64,000 bases of DNA from Planctomycetia bacterium. Lineage in GTDB: Bacteria > Planctomycetota > UBA1135 > GCA-002686595. The stretch spans positions 1 to 64,000 of the forward strand of contig SXKQ01000153.1 of the NCBI GenBank assembly GCA_005778045.1. The letters are read 5' to 3'. The stretch's first letter is position 1, and every line of letters starts with the position of its first letter. A model generated the notes under the pieces. That model searched no databases. It saw only the letters and a list, made by a program, of their open reading frames with translations, and was not told the DNA's origin. The position numbers were made by a program, and so were the translations under genes. Below, piece after piece: positions 16,986-25,019 of the stretch.

Positions 16986-18037
16986 ACGGTTTCTACAATC
17001 TGGGCCAGCTCGCGACGGCTGAGGTCGAGAAGCTCGTGGCGCGCGCGCTGCACCTGCGCGCCGGCGCGGCCCCGCGCCGGTTCGAAGGCAAGGCGCTGGG
17101 CATCCTGTTCTTCAACCCGAGCTTGCGCACGCAGGCCTCGTTCCAGCGCGCGGCGGGCAAGCTCAGCGTCGATCTCGTGCAGCTGCAGGCCGGTGGCAAC
17201 GGCGTCTGGGGTATCGAGTGCGAGGACGGCGTCACGATGGACGCGGGCAACGCCGAGCACGTGCGCGAGGCCGCACCGGTGCTCGGACGTTTCGTCGACG
17301 TGCTCGCGATCCGCGCCTTCGCCGGCATCCAGTCGCTCGATCGCGACCTGCGCGACGCGCTGATGAACGGCTTCCGCAAGCACGCCGGCATTCCCGTGGT
17401 CAACATGGAGAGCGCGCTGTGGCACCCGTGCCAGGCGCTGGCCGACTGGACCACGATGGATCTCTACGAGATCCCGCGCCGCGCCAAGTTCGTGCTCACT
17501 TGGGCTTGGCATCCCAAACCGCTGCCGCACGCGGTGCCGAACTCGACGGTGTGCATGGCGAGCCAGCGCGGCATGGATGTCGTCGTGCTGCGCCCCGTGG
17601 GCTACGACCTGCACGAGTCGATCCTCGCCGAGGCCAGCGCGCTCGCGAAGGCGAATGGTGGCACGCTCACGATCACCGACGACCGCGAGTCGGCTCTCAG
17701 GGACGCGAGCATCGTCTACGCGAAGTCTTGGGCTTCGCTCGGCTGCTGGGGCAACACTGAGGCGGAGACCGTGCAGCGCGCGGGCCTGCGCGAGTGGTGC
17801 GTCAGCCCCGAGTGGATGAAGCGCACCGATCGCGCGCGCTTCATGCACTGCCTCCCCGTACGCCGCAACGTGGTGGTGCGCGACGAGGTGCTCGACGGCC
17901 CGTGGTCGATCGTGATCGACCAAGCCGAGAATCGCCTGCACGCCCAGACCGCGCTGCTCGAAAGCCAGTTCGCGAGCCTCGAGCGCAAGAGCCAGATCCG
18001 CGCCAAGTCCCCCGTTCCCCTGGAGCTCCCGCAATGA
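16982..18037 (+). CDS. argF': N-acyl-L-ornithine carbamoyltransferase (ArgF' type)
   Basis: 351 residues, ATGA overlap with argD. Carbamoyl-phosphate binding motifs are intact: 'NPSLRTQASF' (about residue 47), 'HPCQALAD' (about 147) and 'HCLPVRRNVVV' (about 289). 'ECEDGVTMDAGNAEHVREAA' and 'LTWAWHPKPLPHAVPNS' are specific to the acetyl- and succinyl-ornithine carbamoyltransferases of Xanthomonas and Bacteroides. They do not match ordinary ArgF. The product would be N-acylcitrulline, deacylated by the neighbouring M20 peptidase. After HCLP the protein has Val at the place where, as I recall, Xanthomonas acetylornithine carbamoyltransferase has its carboxylated lysine. This leans towards the succinyl-type subgroup but is not proof. 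Confidence 0.9.
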   Translation: MNGFYNLGQLATAEVEKLVARALHLRAGAAPRRFEGKALGILFFNPSLRTQASFQRAAGKLSVDLVQLQAGGNGVWGIECEDGVTMDAGNAEHVREAAPVLGRFVDVLAIRAFAGIQSLDRDLRDALMNGFRKHAGIPVVNMESALWHPCQALADWTTMDLYEIPRRAKFVLTWAWHPKPLPHAVPNSTVCMASQRGMDVVVLRPVGYDLHESILAEASALAKANGGTLTITDDRESALRDASIVYAKSWASLGCWGNTEAETVQRAGLREWCVSPEWMKRTDRARFMHCLPVRRNVVVRDEVLDGPWSIVIDQAENRLHAQTALLESQFASLERKSQIRAKSPVPLELPQ

Positions 18038-18969
18038 CCGACCTGTTCAAGGCGGCGCCGCACGTGCGCCTGCACCGTGGCAAGACCTTCGTCATCAAGG
18101 CCGGTGGCGGCACGATCGCGAAGACCAGCGCGATCCGGCAGTTCGCGCGTCAGGTGGCGGTCGTGCAGGCGCTCGGCGCCCGCGTTGTCGTCGTGCACGG
18201 CGGCGGTCCCCAGACGGACGCGCTGCAGCGCATGCTCGGCGAGGAGCCGCGCATGGTCGACGGCCGTCGCGTGACCACGCCGACCGCGATGCGCGCGTTG
18301 CGCATGGCGACGGCGGGCGAGCTCTCGGGCGAGGTGGTTGCGTGCCTCGCGGCCGAAGGCGCTCCGGCGGTGGGGGTCTCGGGCGCGAGCTCGGGCCTGC
18401 TCGTCGCCAAGCGCCGCGCGCCGACCCGCACGACCGAGGGCATCGTCGATTTCGGAGAGGTCGGCGACGTGCAGTCGGTCGACCCCAAGCCGCTGCTGGC
18501 GCTGATCGAGGACGGCTACATCCCGGTCCTGTGCCCGCCCGCGGGCGACGGCAACGGAGGCTTCCTCAACGTCAACGCCGACCTCACGGCTGCCTCGATC
18601 GCGGTCGCGCTCGGTGCTGCGAAGCTCGTGATGCTCACGGGCGCGCCGGGCATCCTGTCGAACCCGAGCGACCCGACCTCGCTGCTCTCCGCGCTCTCGA
18701 TCTCCGACCTCGACGCGATGGAGGAGTCGGGTGCGCTCAAGGGCGGCATGCGCGTCAAGGCCGCGGCGATCCGCGCGGCGCTGTACGGCGGCGTGGGTCG
18801 CGTGCACGTCGTGTCGGGCAGCGACGAGAACGCACTGCTCGCCGAGCTCTACACGAACCAAGGCGCGGGCACGCTCGTCACGCGCGAGCCTGAGAAGGCG
18901 CCGGAGGTCGAGCAGACCCTGAAGCAGTTCACGCTCGAGCCCACCACCTTGCAGGGGAGCGCGCGTTGA
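18034..18969 (+). CDS. argB: N-acylglutamate kinase
   Basis: 311 residues, ATGA overlap with argF'. It is an amino-acid kinase fold with 'TFVIKAGGGTIAKTS', 'VVVVHGGGPQTDALQ', 'GFLNVNADLTAASIAVALGA' and 'VMLTGAPGIL', then 'GALKGGMRVKAAAIRAAL'. These are the ATP and acyl-glutamate sites of ArgB. It phosphorylates N-acylglutamate, the second step of the pathway. The segment before 'GGGTIAK' is short, as in arginine-insensitive hexamer-lacking forms, so feedback inhibition may be weak; that is inference. The gene's stop overlaps a TTG start of the next gene. Confidence 0.92.
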   Translation: MTDLFKAAPHVRLHRGKTFVIKAGGGTIAKTSAIRQFARQVAVVQALGARVVVVHGGGPQTDALQRMLGEEPRMVDGRRVTTPTAMRALRMATAGELSGEVVACLAAEGAPAVGVSGASSGLLVAKRRAPTRTTEGIVDFGEVGDVQSVDPKPLLALIEDGYIPVLCPPAGDGNGGFLNVNADLTAASIAVALGAAKLVMLTGAPGILSNPSDPTSLLSALSISDLDAMEESGALKGGMRVKAAAIRAALYGGVGRVHVVSGSDENALLAELYTNQGAGTLVTREPEKAPEVEQTLKQFTLEPTTLQGSAR

Positions 18970-20075
18970 GCGAGCTGCCCGAGAGCGCGCGGCTGCTGGC
19001 CACGCTGGTCGCGATCGAGAGCGTCTCCGGCTCGGAGCAGCGCATCGCCGACCACGTGGTCGAGCTGCTCCGCGGCTGGCGCATCGACTGCGAGCGTCTC
19101 GGGCACACGGTGCTCGCCACGGTCGAGCTCGGCCGCGGGCCGCGCCTCTTGCTCAATACGCACCTCGACACGGTTCCGGTCGGCAACGGCTGGTCGGTCG
19201 AGCCCTACGCGGCGCGCTGGGAGGGCGGCAAGCTCTACGGGCGCGGCGCGAACGATGCGAAGGCGAGCGTGGTGGCGATGCTGCTCGCGCTGCACGCCTG
19301 CGCGGAGGCACGCAGCGGTCGCGGCACGCTGCAGCTCGCGCTCAACGAGTGCGAGGAAACGACCAACCTCGGCATGGGCAAGGTGCTCGAGCGCTGCGGC
19401 GCGCCGGACGGAGCGATCACGGGCGAGCCCACGAGCCTCGAGGTCGTGCGCGCGCAGTCGGGCCTCGCGGTCGTGACGGCCGAGTGGCACGGACGCTCGT
19501 GCCACGCCGCGCACGTGCAGCGGGTCGAGCACGACAACGCGCTCGTGAAGGCCGCGGGCGACATCGTGCGCGCCGGGCCGTGGATGAAGCTCGATGGCGA
19601 GCACGAGTTGCTCGGCGCGAGCACGGTCGCGACGACGGCGCTCAAGTCCGGCGAGCGTCACAACGTGGTGCCCGACAAGGCAGAAGCCGTGTTCGACGCG
19701 CGGCTCTCGCCGCGCCACAGCGCCGCCGACGTGGTCGCGCTGCTCGGCTCGCGCATGCCCCACGCCAGGCTCGGCGTGCGCTCGGCGCGCCTCAAGCCCT
19801 TCGAGACCTCCGAAGACCACCCGCTGGTGCAGGCGGCGCTCGCTACCGCGGGTCGCACGCGCGCCATCGGCTCCTCGACCATGTCAGACATGGCGCTCCT
19901 GCAGGGCGTGCCGGCGGTCAAGTGCGGTCCGGGCGACACGGCGCGCTCGCACACGCCTGACGAGTACGTGCTGCTCGCCGAGCTCGAGGCCGGCGTCGAC
20001 TTCTACACGCGCTTCGCGCCCCGCGCGCTCGAGGCGCTGGCCCCGGCGCTCGCGCGCCAGGAGACCTCACGATGA
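18966..20075 (+). CDS. argE: M20 family N-acyl-citrulline/ornithine deacetylase
   Basis: 369 residues. The start is a TTG at 18966 overlapping the argB stop (TTGA), consistent with the 4 bp overlaps through the operon. Zinc-peptidase motifs are 'LLLNTHLDTVPVG', 'GRGANDAKASVVAMLLALH' and 'NECEETTNLGMGK' (catalytic Glu pair), followed by the dimerisation domain ('HGRSCHAAHVQRVEHDNAL') and 'RSHTPDEYVLLAELEAG'. With an ArgF'-type pathway the expected substrate is N-acylcitrulline, which it would convert to citrulline for ArgG. The M20 family also contains DapE; the context supports the arginine role. Confidence 0.9.
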   Translation: MSELPESARLLATLVAIESVSGSEQRIADHVVELLRGWRIDCERLGHTVLATVELGRGPRLLLNTHLDTVPVGNGWSVEPYAARWEGGKLYGRGANDAKASVVAMLLALHACAEARSGRGTLQLALNECEETTNLGMGKVLERCGAPDGAITGEPTSLEVVRAQSGLAVVTAEWHGRSCHAAHVQRVEHDNALVKAAGDIVRAGPWMKLDGEHELLGASTVATTALKSGERHNVVPDKAEAVFDARLSPRHSAADVVALLGSRMPHARLGVRSARLKPFETSEDHPLVQAALATAGRTRAIGSSTMSDMALLQGVPAVKCGPGDTARSHTPDEYVLLAELEAGVDFYTRFAPRALEALAPALARQETSR

Positions 20076-21265
20076 GCCAGAACTTCCACCGTCCGGTGTG
20101 GGATCGCGGAGACGCGATCGACGCGCAGATGCTCGCCTTCACCACGGGCGACGATCCGCTGTGGGACCGGCGCCTCGTCGAGCACGACATCCGTGGCTCG
20201 CTGGCGCACGCCAAGGGCTTGGCGCGCGTCGGGCTCATCAGCGCGCAGGACTGCACGACGATCTGCGACGGTCTCGGGCGCCTGCTCGCCTCGCACCGCG
20301 CCGGTGAGTGGACCGTCGAGGCGGGTGACGAGGATGTCCACTCGGCGGTCGAGCGGAGGCTCACCGAGCTCGTCGGCGATGCGGGCAAGCGCCTGCACAC
20401 CGGTCGCAGCCGCAACGAGCAGGTCACGGTCGACGTGCGGCTGTGGCTGCGCGACTCGATCGCGCGCACGAAGGACCTCGTCGTGGCGTTGCACGCGAGC
20501 CTCGCGAGCGCTGCGGAACGCCATGCGACGCTGCCGCTACCGGGCTACACGCACCTGCGCCGCGCGATGCCCTCGACGGCTGGCGATTGGTTCGGGGCGC
20601 ACGCGCGCGCGTTCGAACTCGACCTCGGCGAGCTCGACCACGCGCTGCGCCTCACGCGCGAGTGTCCGCTTGGCTCGGGCGCTGGCTACGGGCTGCCCGT
20701 GCAGCTCGACCGCGAGTTCGTGGCTCGTGAGCTCTGCTTCGACGGGCCCGTCGAGCCGGTGACGCACGTTCAGCACGCACGCGGGCGCGCGGAGCTGGCC
20801 TACCTCACCGCGCTCGAGGCTATCGCGCTCGACATCGGCAAGCTCAGCGCCGACCTGTGGCTCTACAGCACGACCGAGTTCGGCTTTGTGAAGCTGCCGG
20901 TCGCGTTCACGACGGGCTCCTCGCTGATGCCGCACAAGCGCAACCCCGACGCGATCGAGCTCGCCCGCGCCCACGCGCGCGCGATTGTGGTCGAGCGTGC
21001 CGCGCTGCTCGACTTGCTGCGCGACCTGCCGAGCGGCTACCACCGCGACTTCCAGCTCGTGAAGCCGCCGCTGTTCCGCGCCCATGACGCCGCGAGCACG
21101 ATGCTGGCGCTCTTGCCGCGGCTCGTCGACGCGCTCGAGTTCGACGAAGGCGCACTGGTGGCCGCCTGCGCGGATCCGAAGCTCGCTGCGACCCAGCGTG
21201 CGCTCGACAAGGTCAAGGCCGGTATGCCGTTCCGCGACGCCTATCGCGAAGAAGCGCAGCGCTAG
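20072..21265 (+). CDS. argH: Argininosuccinate lyase
   Basis: 397 residues, ATGA overlap with argE. It is a fumarase/aspartase superfamily member: 'DEDVHSAVERRLTELVG', 'LHTGRSRNEQVTVDVRLWLRD' and the catalytic-loop signature 'TGSSLMPHKRNPDAIEL'. It splits argininosuccinate into arginine and fumarate, the last step. At under 400 residues it is shorter than the usual 460-residue ArgH, with a reduced C-terminal part, as in the Bacteroidetes-type operon. It is the last gene before a terminator hairpin. Confidence 0.94.
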   Translation: MSQNFHRPVWDRGDAIDAQMLAFTTGDDPLWDRRLVEHDIRGSLAHAKGLARVGLISAQDCTTICDGLGRLLASHRAGEWTVEAGDEDVHSAVERRLTELVGDAGKRLHTGRSRNEQVTVDVRLWLRDSIARTKDLVVALHASLASAAERHATLPLPGYTHLRRAMPSTAGDWFGAHARAFELDLGELDHALRLTRECPLGSGAGYGLPVQLDREFVARELCFDGPVEPVTHVQHARGRAELAYLTALEAIALDIGKLSADLWLYSTTEFGFVKLPVAFTTGSSLMPHKRNPDAIELARAHARAIVVERAALLDLLRDLPSGYHRDFQLVKPPLFRAHDAASTMLALLPRLVDALEFDEGALVAACADPKLAATQRALDKVKAGMPFRDAYREEAQR

Positions 21266-21292
21266 CCCCGAGGGCGCGTCGCAGGAAACTGC

Positions 21293-21333
21293 GCGAGGGC
21301 GCGTCGCATGGCTGCGGCGCGCCCTCGCTCTTT
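21293..21333 (+). terminator. Terminator hairpin after argH
   Basis: GCGAGGGCGCG (21293-21303) and its exact complement CGCGCCCTCGC (21318-21328) form an 11 bp perfect stem with a 14-base loop, followed by TCTTTG. It lies 27 bp past the argH stop and before a converging gene, so it probably ends the arg operon and may act in both directions. Confidence 0.7.
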
Positions 21334-21366
21334 GCTCGGATCGATCTGGACCCGGGCTCGCGACGA

Positions 21367-22833
21367 TCACTGCGAGATGAAGAACTGCAGTCCGTCGGAG
21401 AGGTTCGTCGTCTTCGGCGCCGGCGGGTCGCGGTACCAGCTCTGGGCCCAGACGGACGTGCCGACCGGGTAGGAGAGGCCCGAACCGGTGAGCCACGCGT
21501 TCCAGTCGAGGGTGAAGCTGCCATTGCAGTTGCCGAGCGCGCCGCCCGAGCCCTGCGACGCTGTGCGCTGCGTCGGAGCCTTGACGCACAGGAAGCTCAC
21601 GCTGCCGGCGCCCCAACTCTGCGAGGCCGCGCCCGCGAGGCTGTAGAAGATGATGCCCGACTTTTGGCCCTCGACGTTGTTCACGGTCAGGATGAAGGGG
21701 CTGGCCTGCGAGGCGCTGGCGTAGCCGCTTGACGTGACCGTGGCGTTGCAGCCGCTCGTGCTCGTACCGGCCGTGCAGTAGGCATAGGTCTCGGTGGGCG
21801 GCTCGAGGCGGAAGAAGTAGACCGCGCGGTTGCCGAAGTCGAGGACGGCCAGCGTGCCCGTCGGGGCGTTCCAGCTGAAGTCGAACCAGGCCGTGGACAG
21901 GCCGACGGGAGTGAAGGAACCCCAGTTGACGGTGTGCGAGACGCCGGTGGGGCTCGTCACCATCACGCGCTGGAAGAAGTCCTGCACGCCCGAGCCGTCG
22001 GGGCGGTTGTTGAAGATCAGGCGGTCGCCGTAGGGCGTGTTGATGTAGGCGATGTTCTGGCCCGCCGTGAAGCCGGCCGTGCCGCTCTCGGGGAGCGTCA
22101 CGATCACCGTGCCGCCCGAGCTGGCGTTCGAGCCCGTGCGCGGGGCGCGGATGACGTCGTTCTCGCGGCGCAGGTAGATGTCGCCGGTGTCGGGGTCGAA
22201 CTCGGTGTCACGCCAGAGCGTGCCGGTGGTTCCGGTCGTCTGGAACGAGAAGCCAGTGGTCGCGTCGTACATCACCGCTCCGCCGACCGTGGCGTTCAGC
22301 GCACGCCGCGCGGCACCGAAGCTCGTCCAGCCCACGCCTGCGTCCACGCCGCCGACGCCCGGGTCGAAGGACACGCCGCTCGCGCCGCGCGCCGTCTGGT
22401 TCCACAGGTTGGTCGCGCTGCCAGAGGCCGACACGTTCCAGGCGCTGATGCCGTTCGCCACGGCCACGCCGAGGTCGAGGGCGGCGACGAGCGTGTTGCC
22501 CTGAATGTCGAGGCCCGAGTAGCCACGCAGGCCGGTCGGGGTGGCCTGCGCGAAGCGCGTGCCGTAGCTGTGAGCGCCGCTCAGCGGGTTGAGGATCTCG
22601 ACGATTGCCGAAGGCTGTGCCGTTGACGTGTTGCAGAAGCCGGCGACCCAGCAGCGCGAGCCGTTCCACGCGATCGCCGAGGGGTTGGTGCCGATGAACT
22701 CGGCGGCGGACGCCGTGGACGTCGAGAAGATGTTGATCGTGGCGAGGTGCGTGAACGTCGTTTGGGTCGGCGTCTGCGCGAGGAGAGACGGAGCCACTAG
22801 CGCTGCGGCCAAGGTGAGGTGCAGGGTACGCAT
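21367..22833 (-). CDS. Secreted protein with four-cysteine C-terminal domain
   Basis: 488 residues with a signal peptide ('MRTLHLTLAAALVAPSLLAQ'). Residues about 30-345 look like a beta-propeller or lipase-like repeat protein with many short strands ('WNGSRCWVAGF', 'DTEFDPDTGDIYLRREND', 'LDFGNRAVYFFRLEPP'). I do not recognise a catalytic family. The C-terminal about 140 residues (bases 21370-21795) carry the pattern YC-x8-GC ... LCV ... CNGS ... SWYRDP ... NLSDGLQFF. The same pattern ends two other proteins in the window (23025-25019 and 35820-37760). It is a serine/threonine-rich, lysine-poor exported protein. It converges with argH and diverges from the next gene across 191 bp. Confidence 0.8.
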   Translation of the reverse strand: MRTLHLTLAAALVAPSLLAQTPTQTTFTHLATINIFSTSTASAAEFIGTNPSAIAWNGSRCWVAGFCNTSTAQPSAIVEILNPLSGAHSYGTRFAQATPTGLRGYSGLDIQGNTLVAALDLGVAVANGISAWNVSASGSATNLWNQTARGASGVSFDPGVGGVDAGVGWTSFGAARRALNATVGGAVMYDATTGFSFQTTGTTGTLWRDTEFDPDTGDIYLRRENDVIRAPRTGSNASSGGTVIVTLPESGTAGFTAGQNIAYINTPYGDRLIFNNRPDGSGVQDFFQRVMVTSPTGVSHTVNWGSFTPVGLSTAWFDFSWNAPTGTLAVLDFGNRAVYFFRLEPPTETYAYCTAGTSTSGCNATVTSSGYASASQASPFILTVNNVEGQKSGIIFYSLAGAASQSWGAGSVSFLCVKAPTQRTASQGSGGALGNCNGSFTLDWNAWLTGSGLSYPVGTSVWAQSWYRDPPAPKTTNLSDGLQFFISQ

Positions 22834-23024
22834 GAGGTTAGGGGGAGGAGCGGAGGTTGAAGGTTGAGAGGTCAGGGGGATCGGATCGGGCGGAACCTAT
22901 GGGCTCCGGGGCCCGTCGCAGGGGAAAACCCAGCAAAACTCGATACCCCTGATCGAATCCTAACCTGACCTGCGGATCTGGTGGGTACTCTTGTTCCAGG
23001 CGCTCCATAAACCAAAAACGACCT

Positions 23025-25019
23025 ATGCGTCACTTCTTCCGCCATCTTCGCACCGCCCTCCTGCTGGCCTTGGGTCTGACGGGCCTTGCTCCCGTCGTGA
23101 CAGCGCAGGCCAGCGAGGTCCGGGCCTGCTGGCTCACCCAGTACGCCTACCTCTCCCAGACCGAGGCCGGCCTGCGCGGATTCGCCCAGAACATGCGCAG
23201 TGGGGGCATCAACACGGTCTACGTGGCCATGTACGCGGGCGGCGGCGTCACTTACTGGCCCAGCAAGGCCTTCCAGACCGCGGGCGGCACCTGGGCCAGT
23301 CCCAGCTTCGATTGGGCCCATCACCTGATCCGCATCTTCCATGAGGAAGGCCTGCAGGTCGGCGCCTGGTTCGAGTACGGGCTGGCGCTCGGCAGCTCGA
23401 CCCACCCCGTGGCCGTGGCGCATCCCGACTGGCTGGCGCGCGACTCCGCGGGCGGCGCGGTGACCGGCGAGAACGGCGGATTCGTCTTCCTGTCGCCGGG
23501 CCACCCCCAAGTGGTCCAGCTGATGAAGGACATGGCCAAGGAGCTCGCGGAGAACTACGACTTCGACGACATCCAGCTCGACCGCTTCCGCTGGGGACGC
23601 AAGTCGACGGGGCGCGAGTATGGCTACGAGACGGTCACCGCGAGCGCCTACCAGGCCCAGTACGGCACGCCCCCGCCGAGCAACGTGAACAGCACCAACT
23701 GGGTCACGTTCCGCGAGAACCTCGTCAACAACGCCGTGCAGCAGTGCTACAGCGTGATCAAGGCCGCCAACCCGAAGATCTGCGTGTCGAGCGCTCCGCT
23801 CGGCTCCTATGGCCTGACGCAGATGATGCAGCGCTGGCCCGCGTGGGTCGCCGGGGGCTACCTCGACCTGTGCATGCCGCAGATGTACATGACGACGCTC
23901 TCGGCCTTCCAGACCGAGTTCAACACGCAGAAGGCGCAGGCGGGCGCGAACCTGAGCAAGCTCGCGGTCGGGTACCGGGCGCAGGACGCCAACGACTGGA
24001 CGGTCGTGCGCGACCAGCTGAACTACGCGCGCTCGCAGGGCGTCGCTCACGGGACCTTGTGGGTCTACCACTTCTACACGAGCGTCCCGGCGATCCAAGA
24101 CGAGCTCAACAACCTGCCGGATCCGGGGCAGCCCTGGGCCACGCCCGCCACGAACCCGTTCGTGAGCCCGGACATGATCCAGGTGATCGTCGACAACTCG
24201 ATGCCGAGCACTCTGGCCGCCTCCTACGTCGAGGCCGGCACCGGGTGGTCGACGTCCGCGCAGGCTGACTTCCACGGCTACAACTCGCGCATCGTGCAGG
24301 GCGGCTCGGCGGCCAGCGCCGAGTTCCACGCGCGCATCGATCGCGGTGGGGCCTACGACGTGTACGTCTGGCACAGCGCTTCCTCGAACCGCAACGACGC
24401 CGCGCCGTTCACAGTCCACCACGCCGGCGGGACCAGCACGGTGAACGTCAACCAGCGCTCGAACGGCGGCCGGTGGAATCTGGTCGGTCGCTGGCTGTTC
24501 GAGAGCGGCGCGCGCACGAAGCTCGTGAGCGTGTCCAACGCGGGTGCGCTCGCGGGCGAGTACACCGTCGCGGACGCGGTCAAGCTCGTCTACCGCGACG
24601 AGGTGCTGACTTACTGCACGGCCAAGCCCAACAGCCTCGGCTGCCTCGCCTCGATGACCGCCACGGGCACGCCGACGGTCGCGGGCAGCGACGATTTCGT
24701 GGTCCGCGCCACGAACGTGCTCAACCAGAAGGCCGGGCTGTTCTTCTGGGGCTTCGCGCCCAAGGCCTCGCCCTTCAGCGGCGGCACGATGTGCGTGCAG
24801 GGCCCCCTGCGGCGCTCGGCGCAGCTCGACTCGGGCGGCACGACCGGCCAGAACTGCACGGGCAACTACTCGTTCGCGCTCACCCACGCCTACATGGCCG
24901 CGCAGGGCCTCTCGCCGGGTACGTCAGTGTTCGGCCAGTTCTGGAGCCGCGACCCGCTACACCCCGACAATTCGACCATCGGGCTCACTGGCGGCATCAG
25001 CTTCGTCGTCCGGCCCTAG
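23025..25019 (+). CDS. Secreted GHL10/DUF187-type glycoside hydrolase-like protein with golvesin-like and four-cysteine domains
   Basis: 664 residues with a signal peptide ending near 'VVTAQA'. Residues about 30-370 match the family-10-like glycosyl hydrolase fold (GHL10): 'EVRACWLTQYAYL', 'GINTVYVAMYAGG', 'GLQVGAWFEYGLAL', 'FDDIQLDRFRWG' and 'LDLCMPQMYMTT'. A golvesin/Xly carbohydrate-binding-like domain follows (about 385-525; 'VEAGTGWSTSAQADFHGYNS', 'GGAYDVYVWHSAS', 'EYTVADAVKLVYR'). The shared C-terminal domain comes last (about 527-664) with four cysteines and 'FWSRDPLHP'. It probably cleaves or binds a polysaccharide outside the cell; the substrate is unknown. Its 3' end overlaps the 3' end of the converging glycosyltransferase by 23 bp. 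Confidence 0.85.
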   Translation: MRHFFRHLRTALLLALGLTGLAPVVTAQASEVRACWLTQYAYLSQTEAGLRGFAQNMRSGGINTVYVAMYAGGGVTYWPSKAFQTAGGTWASPSFDWAHHLIRIFHEEGLQVGAWFEYGLALGSSTHPVAVAHPDWLARDSAGGAVTGENGGFVFLSPGHPQVVQLMKDMAKELAENYDFDDIQLDRFRWGRKSTGREYGYETVTASAYQAQYGTPPPSNVNSTNWVTFRENLVNNAVQQCYSVIKAANPKICVSSAPLGSYGLTQMMQRWPAWVAGGYLDLCMPQMYMTTLSAFQTEFNTQKAQAGANLSKLAVGYRAQDANDWTVVRDQLNYARSQGVAHGTLWVYHFYTSVPAIQDELNNLPDPGQPWATPATNPFVSPDMIQVIVDNSMPSTLAASYVEAGTGWSTSAQADFHGYNSRIVQGGSAASAEFHARIDRGGAYDVYVWHSASSNRNDAAPFTVHHAGGTSTVNVNQRSNGGRWNLVGRWLFESGARTKLVSVSNAGALAGEYTVADAVKLVYRDEVLTYCTAKPNSLGCLASMTATGTPTVAGSDDFVVRATNVLNQKAGLFFWGFAPKASPFSGGTMCVQGPLRRSAQLDSGGTTGQNCTGNYSFALTHAYMAAQGLSPGTSVFGQFWSRDPLHPDNSTIGLTGGISFVVRP

